Part shown: piece by piece, positions 48,937 to 58,111 of the stretch
Layout: the number at the start of each line of letters is the position of its first letter
How positions within the stretch are numbered: the stretch's first letter is position 1
NCBI RefSeq assembly: GCF_014333525.1
Contig: NZ_JACSCX010000001.1
Location: 372,001 to 436,000 of the forward strand
DNA: 64,000 nt
Source: Hymenobacter puniceus
GTDB taxonomy: Bacteria > Bacteroidota > Bacteroidia > Cytophagales > Hymenobacteraceae
Direction of reading: 5' to 3'
The notes under the pieces: generated by a model
Database searches by the model: none
Seen by the model: the letters and a program-made list of their open reading frames with translations, nothing else
What the model was told of the DNA's origin: nothing
Translations under genes and position numbers: made by a program

Positions 48937-51477
48937 ATGGTTCTTCACGGTTCTCTGCTGCCCACTCAGTACACCATCGGCCACAAGGCGCGCGGGTTGT
49001 TCCGCCTGCAGGCGGCGGGCATGCGTGTGCCGGAGTTCTTGGTGCTGCCCGCCGAAACTTTTGATGCGCTGCTAGCCGCCCCGGATGCCATTCAGCAGCG
49101 GCAGCGGCTGCAGGAGTTTCAGCTGCCCGCCACCGATCAGCAAGCCATCCGGCAGGTGCTGGCGGGCTGGGGCTTTCCGGCGCAACCGGTGGTGGTGCGC
49201 TCCTCGGTGGCCGATGAGGACGGCGCGGGTGCTTCGTTTGCGGGGCTTATGGATTCGTTTCTGAATCTGACGTCGGAGGCGGCGGTGTGGGCGGCGGTGG
49301 GGCGGTGCGCGGCCAGCGCCTACTCTGAGCGGGCTCTGGCCTACCGTCAACAAAAGCAGCTACCGTTGGTGGCGCGGCCGGCCGTCATCATTCAGCGGCA
49401 GCTGGCCGCCGAAGTGAGCGGCGTGGTGTTTTCCACCTTCCCGGAGTACCCGCAGGAAATGGCCATTCACGCCGTTTGGGGCTTCGGAGAGGGGTTGGTG
49501 GGCGGCCAGCTGGAACCCGACGAGTTCTACCTCAACAAGCGTACCGGCGGCGCCTGCCATACCAAGCTGGCCACCAAGGACACGCAGTTTCAGTGTGCCA
49601 GCAGCGCCGATGGGCTGCAGCAAACCCCTGTGCCCACTGACCACCAGCACGCCGCCTGCCTCACAGAACCTCAGCTGGCGGAGCTGTTTGCGGCGGCCAC
49701 GCAACTGGAACAGCAATTCGGCCAGCCCCAGGACCTGGAGTTTGTGCTAGAAGCCGGCCAGCCGTGGCTGGTGCAGGCGCGGCCCATCACGCAGCCGATG
49801 CCGGAGGTGGTGGTCTACGATAACTCCAACATCCAGGAAAGCTACTGTGGGGTCACGACACCACTCACGTTCAGCTTTGCGCAACGTGCCTACGCCACGG
49901 TGTACCGCCAGACCATGCACGTGCTGGGTTTGCCGCCGGCGCGTATTCAGGCCCAAGAAAGCACCGTCACGCAGCTATTGGGGCTGGTGAAGGGGCGCAT
50001 CTATTACAACATCAACAACTGGTACCGCGGCTTGCAGCTGTTGCCTTCCTTCCGGCAAAACAAGGCCGATATGGAGCGCATGATGGGCGTGGAAGAGCCC
50101 GTGGATTTCGTAGTCAGCCAGCAGAAAACGCTGGGCGCCACGCTCCAACTGCTACCTGGTCTGGCCCTGAATCTGTTGCGGCTGCTGCGGGCCTTCGGGC
50201 AGCTGAAGAAGCGCGTTCCGGATTTTCACGCGCACTTCCGGGCGCAGTATCAGCGATTCTACGCCCTGCCGCTGGCCACGCTCAGCGGGGCCGAGCTGCG
50301 GCAGCAAAAAGATATCCTGGATGCGCAGCTGCTGCAAAACTGGACCACGCCCATCATCAACGACTTCTTCGTGATGACCACCAACGGCCGCGTGAATCGG
50401 GGTTTGCAGCGGGCCGGCATCACGCAGCCCGATGAGTTTCTGAGCCGGTATCTGTCCGGCGACCAGCAGGTGGCCAGCACCCAGCCCACCCGCCAGCTGC
50501 AGGCCCTGGCCCGCGCCGCGTGGCCCCAGGCCGCCCTGCGCGAGCTGGTGCTGGCCGCCCCGCCCGATCTACACGCCCAGGTGGCCCAACTGGCGCCGGA
50601 TTTTCACCGGGCCGTGGAAGAGTTCATCGGGCAGTACGGCGACCGGACGGTGGGCGAGCTGAAGCTGGAAACGGCCACCATGCGCGTGGAGCCCGCCGTG
50701 TTCTACCAGTACCTGCGCAACTTCCTGCTGGCGCCTCCCGCCCCGGAAACTGAGGCTGGTAGCGCCCTGCAGCAGCAGGCCCGGCAGGAACTAGCCAATA
50801 GGCTGACGGGCCGCAGCCGCTGGTTTCGGTGGCGGCTGCAGCGCAACCTCAACCAACTGCAGCTGGCCATCCGGCAGCGCGAAGCGCTACGGCTGGAACG
50901 CACGCGGCTGTTTGGCATGTACCGGGCGCTCTACCGGGCCATGGGCGCGCAACTCACGCAACGTGGCCAGCTTGCCGCTACCGAAGACGTGTTCTGGCTG
51001 ACGGAGCCGGAACTGCTGGCCGCCCTGGCCGACGGCACCGCGCCACTGCTGCCACTGGTAGCCAAGCGCCGCCGCGAGTTCCGGCAGTACGCTCAGGAAG
51101 ACGTGCCGGCCCGCGTGACGATGCCCGCCCGCCCCACCGCTGCCCCGCCCCTGCCCGAAGGCGCCCTAGCTGGCACCGGCTGCTACCCTGGCGTGGCTGA
51201 AGGCGCGGTGGTCGTCATCACCGACCCCGGCGGCGACCTGAACGTGACCGGCAAAATCGTGTGTGCCCTGCGCACCGACCCCGGCTGGGCCGCCTTGTTT
51301 CCAATGTGCCGCGGCGTCATCATCGAAAAAGGCTCGTCGTTGTCGCACTCCGTGATTCTGCTGCGCGAGCTGGGCATCCCCACCATCATCAACGTGCCGC
51401 ATATCACGCAACGCCTCCGCACCGGCCAGCACATTCGCCTCAACGGCGAAACCGGCCAGATTAAGATGGTGGAGTAA
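48937..51477 (+). CDS. PEP-synthase/rifampin phosphotransferase-like dikinase
   Basis: I start at the ATG at 48937 (MVLHGSLLPTQYTIGHKARG), 846 residues. The N-terminal ATP-grasp part (about 15-310) shows PVVVRSSVADEDGAGASFAG, VIIQRQLAAEVSGVVFSTFP, AIHAVWGFGEGLVGG and EFVLEAGQPWLVQARPI. A large central region (about 320-730) has no partner I can name. The C-terminal phosphohistidine swivel (about 750-846) carries GVIIEKGSSLSHSVILLREL with the catalytic H804. The order ATP-grasp, middle, His-domain and the length are those of rifampin phosphotransferases and PEP synthases, but the PEP-binding C-terminal barrel is missing. It should move phosphate from ATP through His to an acceptor bound by the middle domain. 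Confidence 0.82.
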   Translation: MVLHGSLLPTQYTIGHKARGLFRLQAAGMRVPEFLVLPAETFDALLAAPDAIQQRQRLQEFQLPATDQQAIRQVLAGWGFPAQPVVVRSSVADEDGAGASFAGLMDSFLNLTSEAAVWAAVGRCAASAYSERALAYRQQKQLPLVARPAVIIQRQLAAEVSGVVFSTFPEYPQEMAIHAVWGFGEGLVGGQLEPDEFYLNKRTGGACHTKLATKDTQFQCASSADGLQQTPVPTDHQHAACLTEPQLAELFAAATQLEQQFGQPQDLEFVLEAGQPWLVQARPITQPMPEVVVYDNSNIQESYCGVTTPLTFSFAQRAYATVYRQTMHVLGLPPARIQAQESTVTQLLGLVKGRIYYNINNWYRGLQLLPSFRQNKADMERMMGVEEPVDFVVSQQKTLGATLQLLPGLALNLLRLLRAFGQLKKRVPDFHAHFRAQYQRFYALPLATLSGAELRQQKDILDAQLLQNWTTPIINDFFVMTTNGRVNRGLQRAGITQPDEFLSRYLSGDQQVASTQPTRQLQALARAAWPQAALRELVLAAPPDLHAQVAQLAPDFHRAVEEFIGQYGDRTVGELKLETATMRVEPAVFYQYLRNFLLAPPAPETEAGSALQQQARQELANRLTGRSRWFRWRLQRNLNQLQLAIRQREALRLERTRLFGMYRALYRAMGAQLTQRGQLAATEDVFWLTEPELLAALADGTAPLLPLVAKRRREFRQYAQEDVPARVTMPARPTAAPPLPEGALAGTGCYPGVAEGAVVVITDPGGDLNVTGKIVCALRTDPGWAALFPMCRGVIIEKGSSLSHSVILLRELGIPTIINVPHITQRLRTGQHIRLNGETGQIKMVE

Positions 51478-51505
51478 CGCCTACTTTACGCTCTATTCTC
51501 CTCCT

Positions 51506-52573
51506 ATGATCCCCATCCACCAGCTGCCGTTTCAGGACCATTTGCCGGATTCGTTCTTCCAGATTCCCGTCCCGATTTACGCAGCATTGCCTTATCAGCC
51601 GCAGGAGGATGCAGCGGCCGTGCGGCAGCTGTTCCGGCAGGAACTGGAGCGCAACGACATCGTGCTGCTCACCAACCACACGCAGCTGCGGCTGGTGGGC
51701 ATCTTCCCGAAGGACAGCCGCACCGCGTATTTCGGGTATTGGGAAACCGTGGACGATGTGGCACTGAACGAGGCAGCATTTGCGCAGCTGCAGCTGGCCG
51801 CCCGACAGCGCGGCTACACGCACCTGCAGGGGCCACTCAACTTCAACACCTACCACCCCTACCGCCTGCGCCTGGGTGCGGCGCCTTCCTGGCAGCACTT
51901 CGACCGGGAGCCGGTCAACCCGGCCTACTATCCGGGCCTGCTGGAGCAGCTGGGTTTTGCGCCCGTCCTCACCTTTGAAAGCCGCCTGATTGCGCCCGCC
52001 ACGGTGCCGGCCGTGTACCAGGACAAGGCCAGCCTGCTGGCCGCCGTCCGGAGTCTGCCCTACGAGTTTATTCCGCTTACACCAGTCAGTTGGCCGGAGC
52101 ATGAGGAAGCCATTTTTGAGCTGGTGCACCAGATTTTCAGTGCTAACCCGGCCTACCAGCCCATTCCGAAAAGCCAGTTCCGGCAGCTCTACAACGCCGA
52201 ATACGCCGCCAAGCTGTGCCCGCACACCTCGGTATTGCTGCGCGAAAAAGCGCACGGCCGCCTGGTGGCGCTCAGCCTTTGCCACCCTAACTACGCGCCT
52301 CTGCACCTTGGCACCGAGCCGCCCAATTTCCAGCGCGACTATCCACGCCTGCCGCGCCGAACAATGCTGGCCAAAACTATCGGCGTACACCCCGATTTTC
52401 GCAATCAGCAGCTGATGAGCTACCTGGGCGCCTACGGCATGCTGACGTTCCGCGACCTGTACGACGAGGCCATTTTCTGCCTGATGCGCTCCGACAACTT
52501 CTCTCTGCATTTCACCGACGGCCTGCCCGCCGAAACCGCCCACTACGCGCTGTATGAGCTGGCACTGAACTGA
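51506..52573 (+). CDS. GNAT-like acyltransferase of the cluster
   Basis: 355 residues. The pattern suggests a double GNAT-like fold: RLVGIFPKDSRTAYFGYWET, YTHLQGPLNFNTYHPYRLRL, YYPGLLEQLGFAPVLTFESR in the first half, and TSVLLREKAHGRLVALSLC, LAKTIGVHPDFRNQQLMSYL, CLMRSDNFSL in the second. The TIGVHPDFRNQQL segment fits the acetyl-CoA/acyl-CoA loop of GNAT enzymes. It may N-acylate the amine of an acp-containing intermediate, using the acyl group activated by the first gene. It starts 28 bp after the dikinase stop. Confidence 0.65.
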   Translation: MIPIHQLPFQDHLPDSFFQIPVPIYAALPYQPQEDAAAVRQLFRQELERNDIVLLTNHTQLRLVGIFPKDSRTAYFGYWETVDDVALNEAAFAQLQLAARQRGYTHLQGPLNFNTYHPYRLRLGAAPSWQHFDREPVNPAYYPGLLEQLGFAPVLTFESRLIAPATVPAVYQDKASLLAAVRSLPYEFIPLTPVSWPEHEEAIFELVHQIFSANPAYQPIPKSQFRQLYNAEYAAKLCPHTSVLLREKAHGRLVALSLCHPNYAPLHLGTEPPNFQRDYPRLPRRTMLAKTIGVHPDFRNQQLMSYLGAYGMLTFRDLYDEAIFCLMRSDNFSLHFTDGLPAETAHYALYELALN

Positions 52574-52592
52574 GCTTGTTTGTAACGCGGCG

Positions 52593-52675
52593 CTGTCATT
52601 CCGACACAGGAAGAATCTCGCCAGGCTACTAGAATTACTATTCAGGCAAGATTCCTCCTGCATCGGAATAACAGG
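52593..52675. repeat. palindromic interspersed element between acyltransferase and exporter genes
   Basis: The left side (CTGTCATTCCGACACAGGAA and on) pairs imperfectly with the right side (...TTCCTCCTGCATCGGAATAA) over about 30 nt. I recognise the TGTCATTCCGAC...GAATCTC word as a common intergenic element of Hymenobacter-type genomes (recollection, not searched). It lies 19 bp after a stop codon. Confidence 0.7.
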
Positions 52676-52713
52676 CACGGCTCGGAACGATAATTAACCC
52701 CTCTATCCAAATC

Positions 52714-54942
52714 ATGCTCCACCTCTACCGAATCCGCTACCTGCTCCTGCTGCTGATTGTGGCGGCTTGCGTGGCGTTGTGGCCCGGCGTGCAGGCTGCT
52801 ATGGTGGTCGATAATAGCTTGGCTACGTGGTTTCTGCAGGACGACCCGGCATTGCGCGAATACCGCGCCTTTCAGCAACGCTTCGGCAACGACGAAGTGG
52901 TGATTCTGGCCGTGCATGATACGCAGCCGGTGCTTACGCCCGCGTATCTGGCGGCCTTTCGCAACCTCACCCGCGAGCTGGGAGCCCTGCCGGCCGTAGC
53001 GGGCGTGAACGGCCCCGGCAACACCCAGCTGCCCGGCCGGGGCTTGGCCGGCACCTCACAGCCACTACTGGCGGCTGGCACCACAGCGGCTGAAGTGCGG
53101 CGGGCGCTGCAGCCGCTGCCCACGTTGCGCCAAAGCCTGTTTTCCAACGACTTCACCACGGCGCGCTTCATCATCCAACTGCACCAGCGGCCCGACTTCG
53201 ACGACCGGCGCGGCGAGATTCTGGCGCAGGTGCAGCAAGTGGTATACCGGTATTTCCGGCCGGAGCAGGCGCATCTGGGCGGCGTAGGCATCGTGTATGC
53301 GGGTCTGAATGCGTTGTCGCAGCACGATTTTGGGCTGTTCTTGGGGCTGGGCTACCTGCTGATGTTTGGGGTACTGCTGCTTGTCTACCGCAACCTGCTG
53401 CTGCTGGTGTACACGCTGGGCATTGTGGGGCTGGCCACTTACGTTACGTTTGGGGTGTATGGGGCGCTGGGCTACCGCGTAAACCTGATGACCGTGCTGC
53501 TGCCCATCGTGCTGATTCTGCTGGGCATCATGGATGCCATGCATGTCATTAATGAGCGCAACCGCCTGCGCACACCCACCAGCCCCGCCCGCCACGACGC
53601 GCTGCAGGCTTTGCGCAACGTGTTTGCGCCTTGCCTGTTCACCATGCTCACCACTGTGGCGGGTTTTCTGGCGCTGCTGTCGTGCCCGATGGCTATTCTG
53701 CGCAATTTTGGGGTGTTTGCGGCGCTGGGCATTGCGCTGTGCTTGCTGTTCACATTTGTGCTGGGCGTACTGCTGCTGCCACTGGCCAAAGCCCCGGCCC
53801 GCACTGCCGCCGCCACACACTCGGCCGCCAACCGCACGGTGGCTTTCTACCATTATCTGCTGGCCCGGCCGCGCTTTTTCGCCGCACTTTCCGTGCTACT
53901 CACGCTGGCACTGGCCGCCGGCCTGTCCCGCCTCCGTTCCGACACCTACACGCTTGGCTACCTGCCCGCCACCCACCGCGTCGTCGCGGACCATGAGGCC
54001 ATTGAAGCCAGCTGGGGGCCCTACATGCCGCTGGAGCTGCTGGTGGAGCCCCGCCCCGGCCACGCCCTGTCGGACGTAGCCGTGGTGCAGGCCACCTTCG
54101 CCTTCGCCGACTCGGTGCGCCAGCTTTCCGGCGTGGGCCAGGTAACCGGGTTTCACTCGCTCTATCAGGCCGGATTGGAAGCGCAGGTTGGTGGCAAAGC
54201 CGCCCGCCTGCGCGCCAGCCAGGGCGCTTTGCACGCGGTAGAGCGGCAACTGAAACAAAACTATCCGAAGCTGCTGGCCCAGTTTGTGCACGAGCCTTCC
54301 GGCACCGGGCGCGTCACGGTTTCGGGCCGGATGCTGTCGGCGCGGCAGCTCACGGCCAAGGTGGATACGCTGCTAACAGTGGCGCGCGCCACGCTGGGGC
54401 CGGTGGCTACGGTGCGGGCTGCCGGCTACCAGCCGCTCTACGCCAACATTGTGGCCTACGTCACGGAGTCCCAAACCAACAGCTTGCTGCTGTCGTTCGG
54501 GCTGGTGTTCGGGTTGACGTGGGCGTTCATTCGCAGCTTCCGGCTGGCGCTGCTCACGGTGGTGCCCAACCTGTTTCCGGTGCTGGTGCTGCTGGGCGCC
54601 ATGGGCTGGCTGGGCATTCCGCTCGACACGGCCACGGCCAGCATTGCTTCCATCGTGCTCAGCTTGTGCGTCGATGACACCATCCACTTCGTGTACAGCT
54701 ACCAGCAGCACCGCCGCCACGGCTTCACGCCCGCCCAGGCCCGCCTCACCACCATTGCGCACGTCGGTCCCACCATCGTGCTAACCAGCGTAGTGCTGTT
54801 TCTGGGCTACGCCGTCATGACGCTGGGCTCCCTGAAAACGGTGCAGTTGTTTGGCTCACTCACGGCCATTGCTGTGGCCGGCGCCTTCTACGGAGAGCTG
54901 GTTATATTTCCATTGGTGCTGAAAAGATTCGACCCGGAGTAA
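52714..54942 (+). CDS. MMPL/RND superfamily exporter
   Basis: 742 residues. It has one N-terminal helix (YLLLLLIVAACVALWPGVQA), a periplasmic loop (about 30-200), a bundle of helices (about 205-365) with GIMDAMHVINERNR, a second helix and loop (about 390-590), and a last bundle (about 590-740) with LFPVLVLLGAMGWLGIPLDT and LSLCVDDTIHFVYSYQQH, where the Asp pair is typical of MMPL proton relays. Relatives export lipids, hopanoids or glycolipids. As the last gene of the cluster it probably exports the product. The stop codon lies inside the hairpin 54939-55050. Confidence 0.85.
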   Translation: MLHLYRIRYLLLLLIVAACVALWPGVQAAMVVDNSLATWFLQDDPALREYRAFQQRFGNDEVVILAVHDTQPVLTPAYLAAFRNLTRELGALPAVAGVNGPGNTQLPGRGLAGTSQPLLAAGTTAAEVRRALQPLPTLRQSLFSNDFTTARFIIQLHQRPDFDDRRGEILAQVQQVVYRYFRPEQAHLGGVGIVYAGLNALSQHDFGLFLGLGYLLMFGVLLLVYRNLLLLVYTLGIVGLATYVTFGVYGALGYRVNLMTVLLPIVLILLGIMDAMHVINERNRLRTPTSPARHDALQALRNVFAPCLFTMLTTVAGFLALLSCPMAILRNFGVFAALGIALCLLFTFVLGVLLLPLAKAPARTAAATHSAANRTVAFYHYLLARPRFFAALSVLLTLALAAGLSRLRSDTYTLGYLPATHRVVADHEAIEASWGPYMPLELLVEPRPGHALSDVAVVQATFAFADSVRQLSGVGQVTGFHSLYQAGLEAQVGGKAARLRASQGALHAVERQLKQNYPKLLAQFVHEPSGTGRVTVSGRMLSARQLTAKVDTLLTVARATLGPVATVRAAGYQPLYANIVAYVTESQTNSLLLSFGLVFGLTWAFIRSFRLALLTVVPNLFPVLVLLGAMGWLGIPLDTATASIASIVLSLCVDDTIHFVYSYQQHRRHGFTPAQARLTTIAHVGPTIVLTSVVLFLGYAVMTLGSLKTVQLFGSLTAIAVAGAFYGELVIFPLVLKRFDPE

Positions 54943-55050
54943 CGTGGAGTGGCACCCCGAAAACAAATAACGCGAGTACCCGGCACCGCGCCATTTGCGC
55001 CAATGCCAGATACTCGCGTTGCCCGTTTGCGGAGTGCCACTCCACGTTAC
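54939..55050. terminator. nested long hairpin between convergent exporter and receptor genes
   Basis: Outer 17-nt arms (54939-54955, 55034-55050) are perfect and extend with one mismatch; inner 17-nt arms (54969-54985, 55004-55020) pair at 15 positions. The exporter stop codon is in the outer arm. It may terminate both genes and has the look of an inserted palindrome. Confidence 0.75.
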
Positions 55051-55056
55051 TTTTCC

Positions 55057-57903
55057 CTACTTACCCAGCGTCACGTTCACGCGGCCGAAATAGAAGGCGC
55101 CGTTGAAGCCGAATTGGTTGGGATTATAAAGTGTGCGGCCGCGGTTGGTGTTGTCGAGGTTGGAAGCGTAGCTGGTACCATCCACGGCAAAGTTGCTGGC
55201 GTTGTTGCGCGCATTCACACGGTACTTGTCGGGGTAGACGTTGAACAGATTGTTGGCGCCCACAGCCAGCTGCAGCTGCGGCAGCAACTGGTACGTCACG
55301 GTAGCGTCCGTCACCCACTTGGCCGAAAACGTCTGGTCGATGCTGGAAAACAAGAATGGGTTGGGGTTGGCCTGGGTAGGCACGGGGTCCACGCGGGCGT
55401 CGCGGAACACTACCTCACCGAAGCGCACGGTGCGCAGCTCCAGGCCCAGCTTGCTGAGCGTGTAGTTGGCGGCCAGCACAATCTTGCTGCGCGGCTGGGC
55501 GTCTTCGAGGCGGCCGGTTTGCTGGCGGTCAAAGAAGATGGTGCGCAGTGTGGGGTCTTCGAGCTGGCTGGGTACGTTCACGCTTTGCACCTTGGTTTCC
55601 GTGAAGTTGGCAGCGGCCGTCAAACTCAGCGTGCTGGTTTCCGAGAGCGTCAGCCGCTCGTTGGCCACAATATCAAGGCCGCGGGTGCGGGTATCGATGG
55701 CGTTGGCGAAAAACTGCACAATACCCACGTCCGTGGCTCCGGCTGCATTCAGGTAGCCGGCCACCAGGGCATTGGCACGGCTGAACTGCGAGCTGAGCGC
55801 AATCCGGTCGTTGATGTCAATCTGGTAGGCATCCACGGTGAGCGTGATGGTGCGCAGCAGCCGCGCCGTGAGGCCCAGGCTGTAGTTGCGGGATGTTTCC
55901 TGCTTCAAAGAGCCCACGCCAAACTGCCGCACGATGGGGTTTTCGTTGTTGGCCGTCAGCACGGTTTGGGGGGCGCCCTGCACAAACTGGGTGCTTTGGT
56001 TGGTGAAGTAGCGCTGCTGCAGCGAAGGCGCCCGGAAGCCGTTGCCGAGGTTGCCGCGCAAGGCCACATCCTCCAGAATATTCAGCCGTACGCCTACCCG
56101 GCCGCTCACGTTGGAGCCGAAGTCGGAGTAGTCCTCGGCGCGGCCGGCCAAACTCACCAGCAGGCGGCGGCTGATGTCGCTTTCCACCTCAGCGTAGCCG
56201 GCCACGTTGGTGCGCGAGCGGGTCAGCTCGTTGCTGGGCTGGAATCCCGGAAACACCTGGGCGCCGGCCGCAGCGGGCCCAAACGTGGGCGTACCGTTGG
56301 CGGCGGTGCCCGTGCGCACCGTGCGGCCCTGGCCGTTGATGCCGTTGGCGTAGGAGGCCGGGTCACCGGCCTCAATCTGGTACTGGTCGTCGCGGTACTC
56401 GCCACCGAAGGCCACGCTCAGCGTTTCCAGGAAGCCCAGCTCGCGGTATTGCCGCGAAAAGCCTAGGTTGGTGGTGTTCTGCCGGAAGTAGATGCGGCCG
56501 GCGTAGAACTCGCGCGGGCTGGTGCCGGTCGGCAACGAGGCATTCACGGAATTGGTGACGTCGAAATCCATGCCGTTGGAGCCCCACACGTTGCTCAAAT
56601 CCCAGCTGAAGCCCAGCACCTTGCCCCGCACGCCCGCCAGCACCGACCGGTCAATCAGCGTGGGCTCGATAAGGGGCAGAAAACCGTTGGGGTAGTACGT
56701 GGAGTCGGTTTGGGCGCTGAAGCGGCCGGGCAGGCGGGCAAAGCCGGCGGCCTGGCCCTCGCGCCGCATCAGGCCGGCCGTGAGGTAGGCCTCCAAGCCC
56801 AGCGACTCGCTCAGCGTGTAGCCCGCGTTCAGAAAGCCGCCGTAGTTGACCTGGTCGGAGTTGCCAAAGCGCAGGTTGCGCCGGTCGTAGCCGCGGCTGG
56901 CGGCCAGCGCGTCGTCGCGGCGCTTGAGGTCCTGGCGCAGGGCGGGCGTGTTGGCGTTGGCGGGGTAGTTGCCGTTGTTGTCGCCGAGGTAGATGAGCGG
57001 GGCCGTGTCCACGCCGCTGCGGTTGGTGAAGCCCCGGTTGCTGTACTGCCCGCTCACGTCCACAAAGCCCCGGCCACCCAGCCCCAGCCCCACGTTGGCA
57101 TCGGCCTGAAACAGCTCACCGTCGCTTTCCACGGTCTGGCCAACGGTACTGCTGGCTGTTACGCCCACGCTGTCGTCTTTGAGCTGCACGTTAATAACGC
57201 CGGCAATGGCGTCGGAGCCGTAGAGGGCCGCCGCGCCGTCGCGCAGCACTTCAATCCGCTTGATGCTGGCCACCGGAATCGTGTTCAGGTCGGTACCTAC
57301 CGAGCCGCGGCCCACGGTGCCGTTCACGTTCACCAGGGCCTGGTTGTGGCGGCGCTTGCCGTTCACGAGTACAAGCACCTGGTCGGGGCCGAGGCCGCGC
57401 AAGGAGGCCGGGTCGAGGTGGTCGGTGCCATCGGCAATGGTTTGGCGGCTGCTCTGGAACGACGGCGCCGTAAACGTAAGCACCTGCCCCACATCGGTCT
57501 GGGCAAAGGCCCGGATTTCGCGCGACGAAATAACGTCCACCGGAGCGGTAGTCTGGATATTGGAGCGGCCCTCCGTGGCTCGCGAGCCGGTCACAACTAC
57601 CTCGTTCAAATCAGTAGCGGCGTCCACGAGGCGTACATCCAGCGTGGTGCGGCCATTCACGGGCACTTGCTGGGTGGCCGCGCCCACCGCCGAAAACGTG
57701 AGTGTGGCCGTGCCGGGCACCTCCAGGCTGAATCGGCCGTTGGCATCGGTGCTGGTGCCGTTGCTGGTGCCGCGCTCCAGCACGGTCACGCCGGGCTGGG
57801 CGCCGCTGCTGCCCGTCACGCGGCCCGTCACCGTGATTTTCTGGGCCTGGGCCTGCGCTACTACGGCTACCATGGCCAGGGGTAAGAGAAGAAGTTTTTT
57901 CAT
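55057..57903 (-). CDS. TonB-dependent receptor (copy 1)
   Basis: 948 residues. Signal peptide (MKKLLLLPLAMVAVVAQAQA), a CarboxypepD-regulatory-like domain (ITVTGRVTGSSGAQPGVTVL...GRFSLEVPGTATLTFSAVG, 24-105), a plug domain (LNEVVVTGSRATEGRSNIQT; LRGLGPDQVLVLVNGKRRHN; IEVLRDGAAALYGSDAIAGV; about 115-245) and a barrel ending in YNPNQFGFNGAFYFGRVNVT. It imports a ligand with TonB-ExbBD energy; the substrate is unknown. No SusD-like gene is near. It is a paralogue of copy 2 at 58112, tandem and same strand. Confidence 0.92.
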   Translation of the reverse strand: MKKLLLLPLAMVAVVAQAQAQKITVTGRVTGSSGAQPGVTVLERGTSNGTSTDANGRFSLEVPGTATLTFSAVGAATQQVPVNGRTTLDVRLVDAATDLNEVVVTGSRATEGRSNIQTTAPVDVISSREIRAFAQTDVGQVLTFTAPSFQSSRQTIADGTDHLDPASLRGLGPDQVLVLVNGKRRHNQALVNVNGTVGRGSVGTDLNTIPVASIKRIEVLRDGAAALYGSDAIAGVINVQLKDDSVGVTASSTVGQTVESDGELFQADANVGLGLGGRGFVDVSGQYSNRGFTNRSGVDTAPLIYLGDNNGNYPANANTPALRQDLKRRDDALAASRGYDRRNLRFGNSDQVNYGGFLNAGYTLSESLGLEAYLTAGLMRREGQAAGFARLPGRFSAQTDSTYYPNGFLPLIEPTLIDRSVLAGVRGKVLGFSWDLSNVWGSNGMDFDVTNSVNASLPTGTSPREFYAGRIYFRQNTTNLGFSRQYRELGFLETLSVAFGGEYRDDQYQIEAGDPASYANGINGQGRTVRTGTAANGTPTFGPAAAGAQVFPGFQPSNELTRSRTNVAGYAEVESDISRRLLVSLAGRAEDYSDFGSNVSGRVGVRLNILEDVALRGNLGNGFRAPSLQQRYFTNQSTQFVQGAPQTVLTANNENPIVRQFGVGSLKQETSRNYSLGLTARLLRTITLTVDAYQIDINDRIALSSQFSRANALVAGYLNAAGATDVGIVQFFANAIDTRTRGLDIVANERLTLSETSTLSLTAAANFTETKVQSVNVPSQLEDPTLRTIFFDRQQTGRLEDAQPRSKIVLAANYTLSKLGLELRTVRFGEVVFRDARVDPVPTQANPNPFLFSSIDQTFSAKWVTDATVTYQLLPQLQLAVGANNLFNVYPDKYRVNARNNASNFAVDGTSYASNLDNTNRGRTLYNPNQFGFNGAFYFGRVNVTLGK

Positions 57904-58062
57904 ACGCCAGAGAAAAATAGAAAGTGAAATACTGCGGCAGTCAAGGTCAGCACCTGTGCCCGACCTGAATAGAAATCAATATAGCCATAGAAAAAGCACA
58001 TTTCCTGCATAAGCCTTGCGCCACGCCGCCATAGGTTGCGCCTGAACGGCTACCCCACAACA

Positions 58063-58097
58063 AAAAAGCCGCCCAGCGCAATGCCAGGCGGCTTTTT
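58063..58097. terminator. intrinsic terminator between the two receptor genes
   Basis: Perfect arms AAAAAGCCGCC/GGCGGCTTTTT with a 13-nt loop, 15 bp after the minus-strand stop at 58112. The receptors are therefore separate units. Confidence 0.88.
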
Positions 58098-58111
58098 CAG
58101 AACGATGAAAC

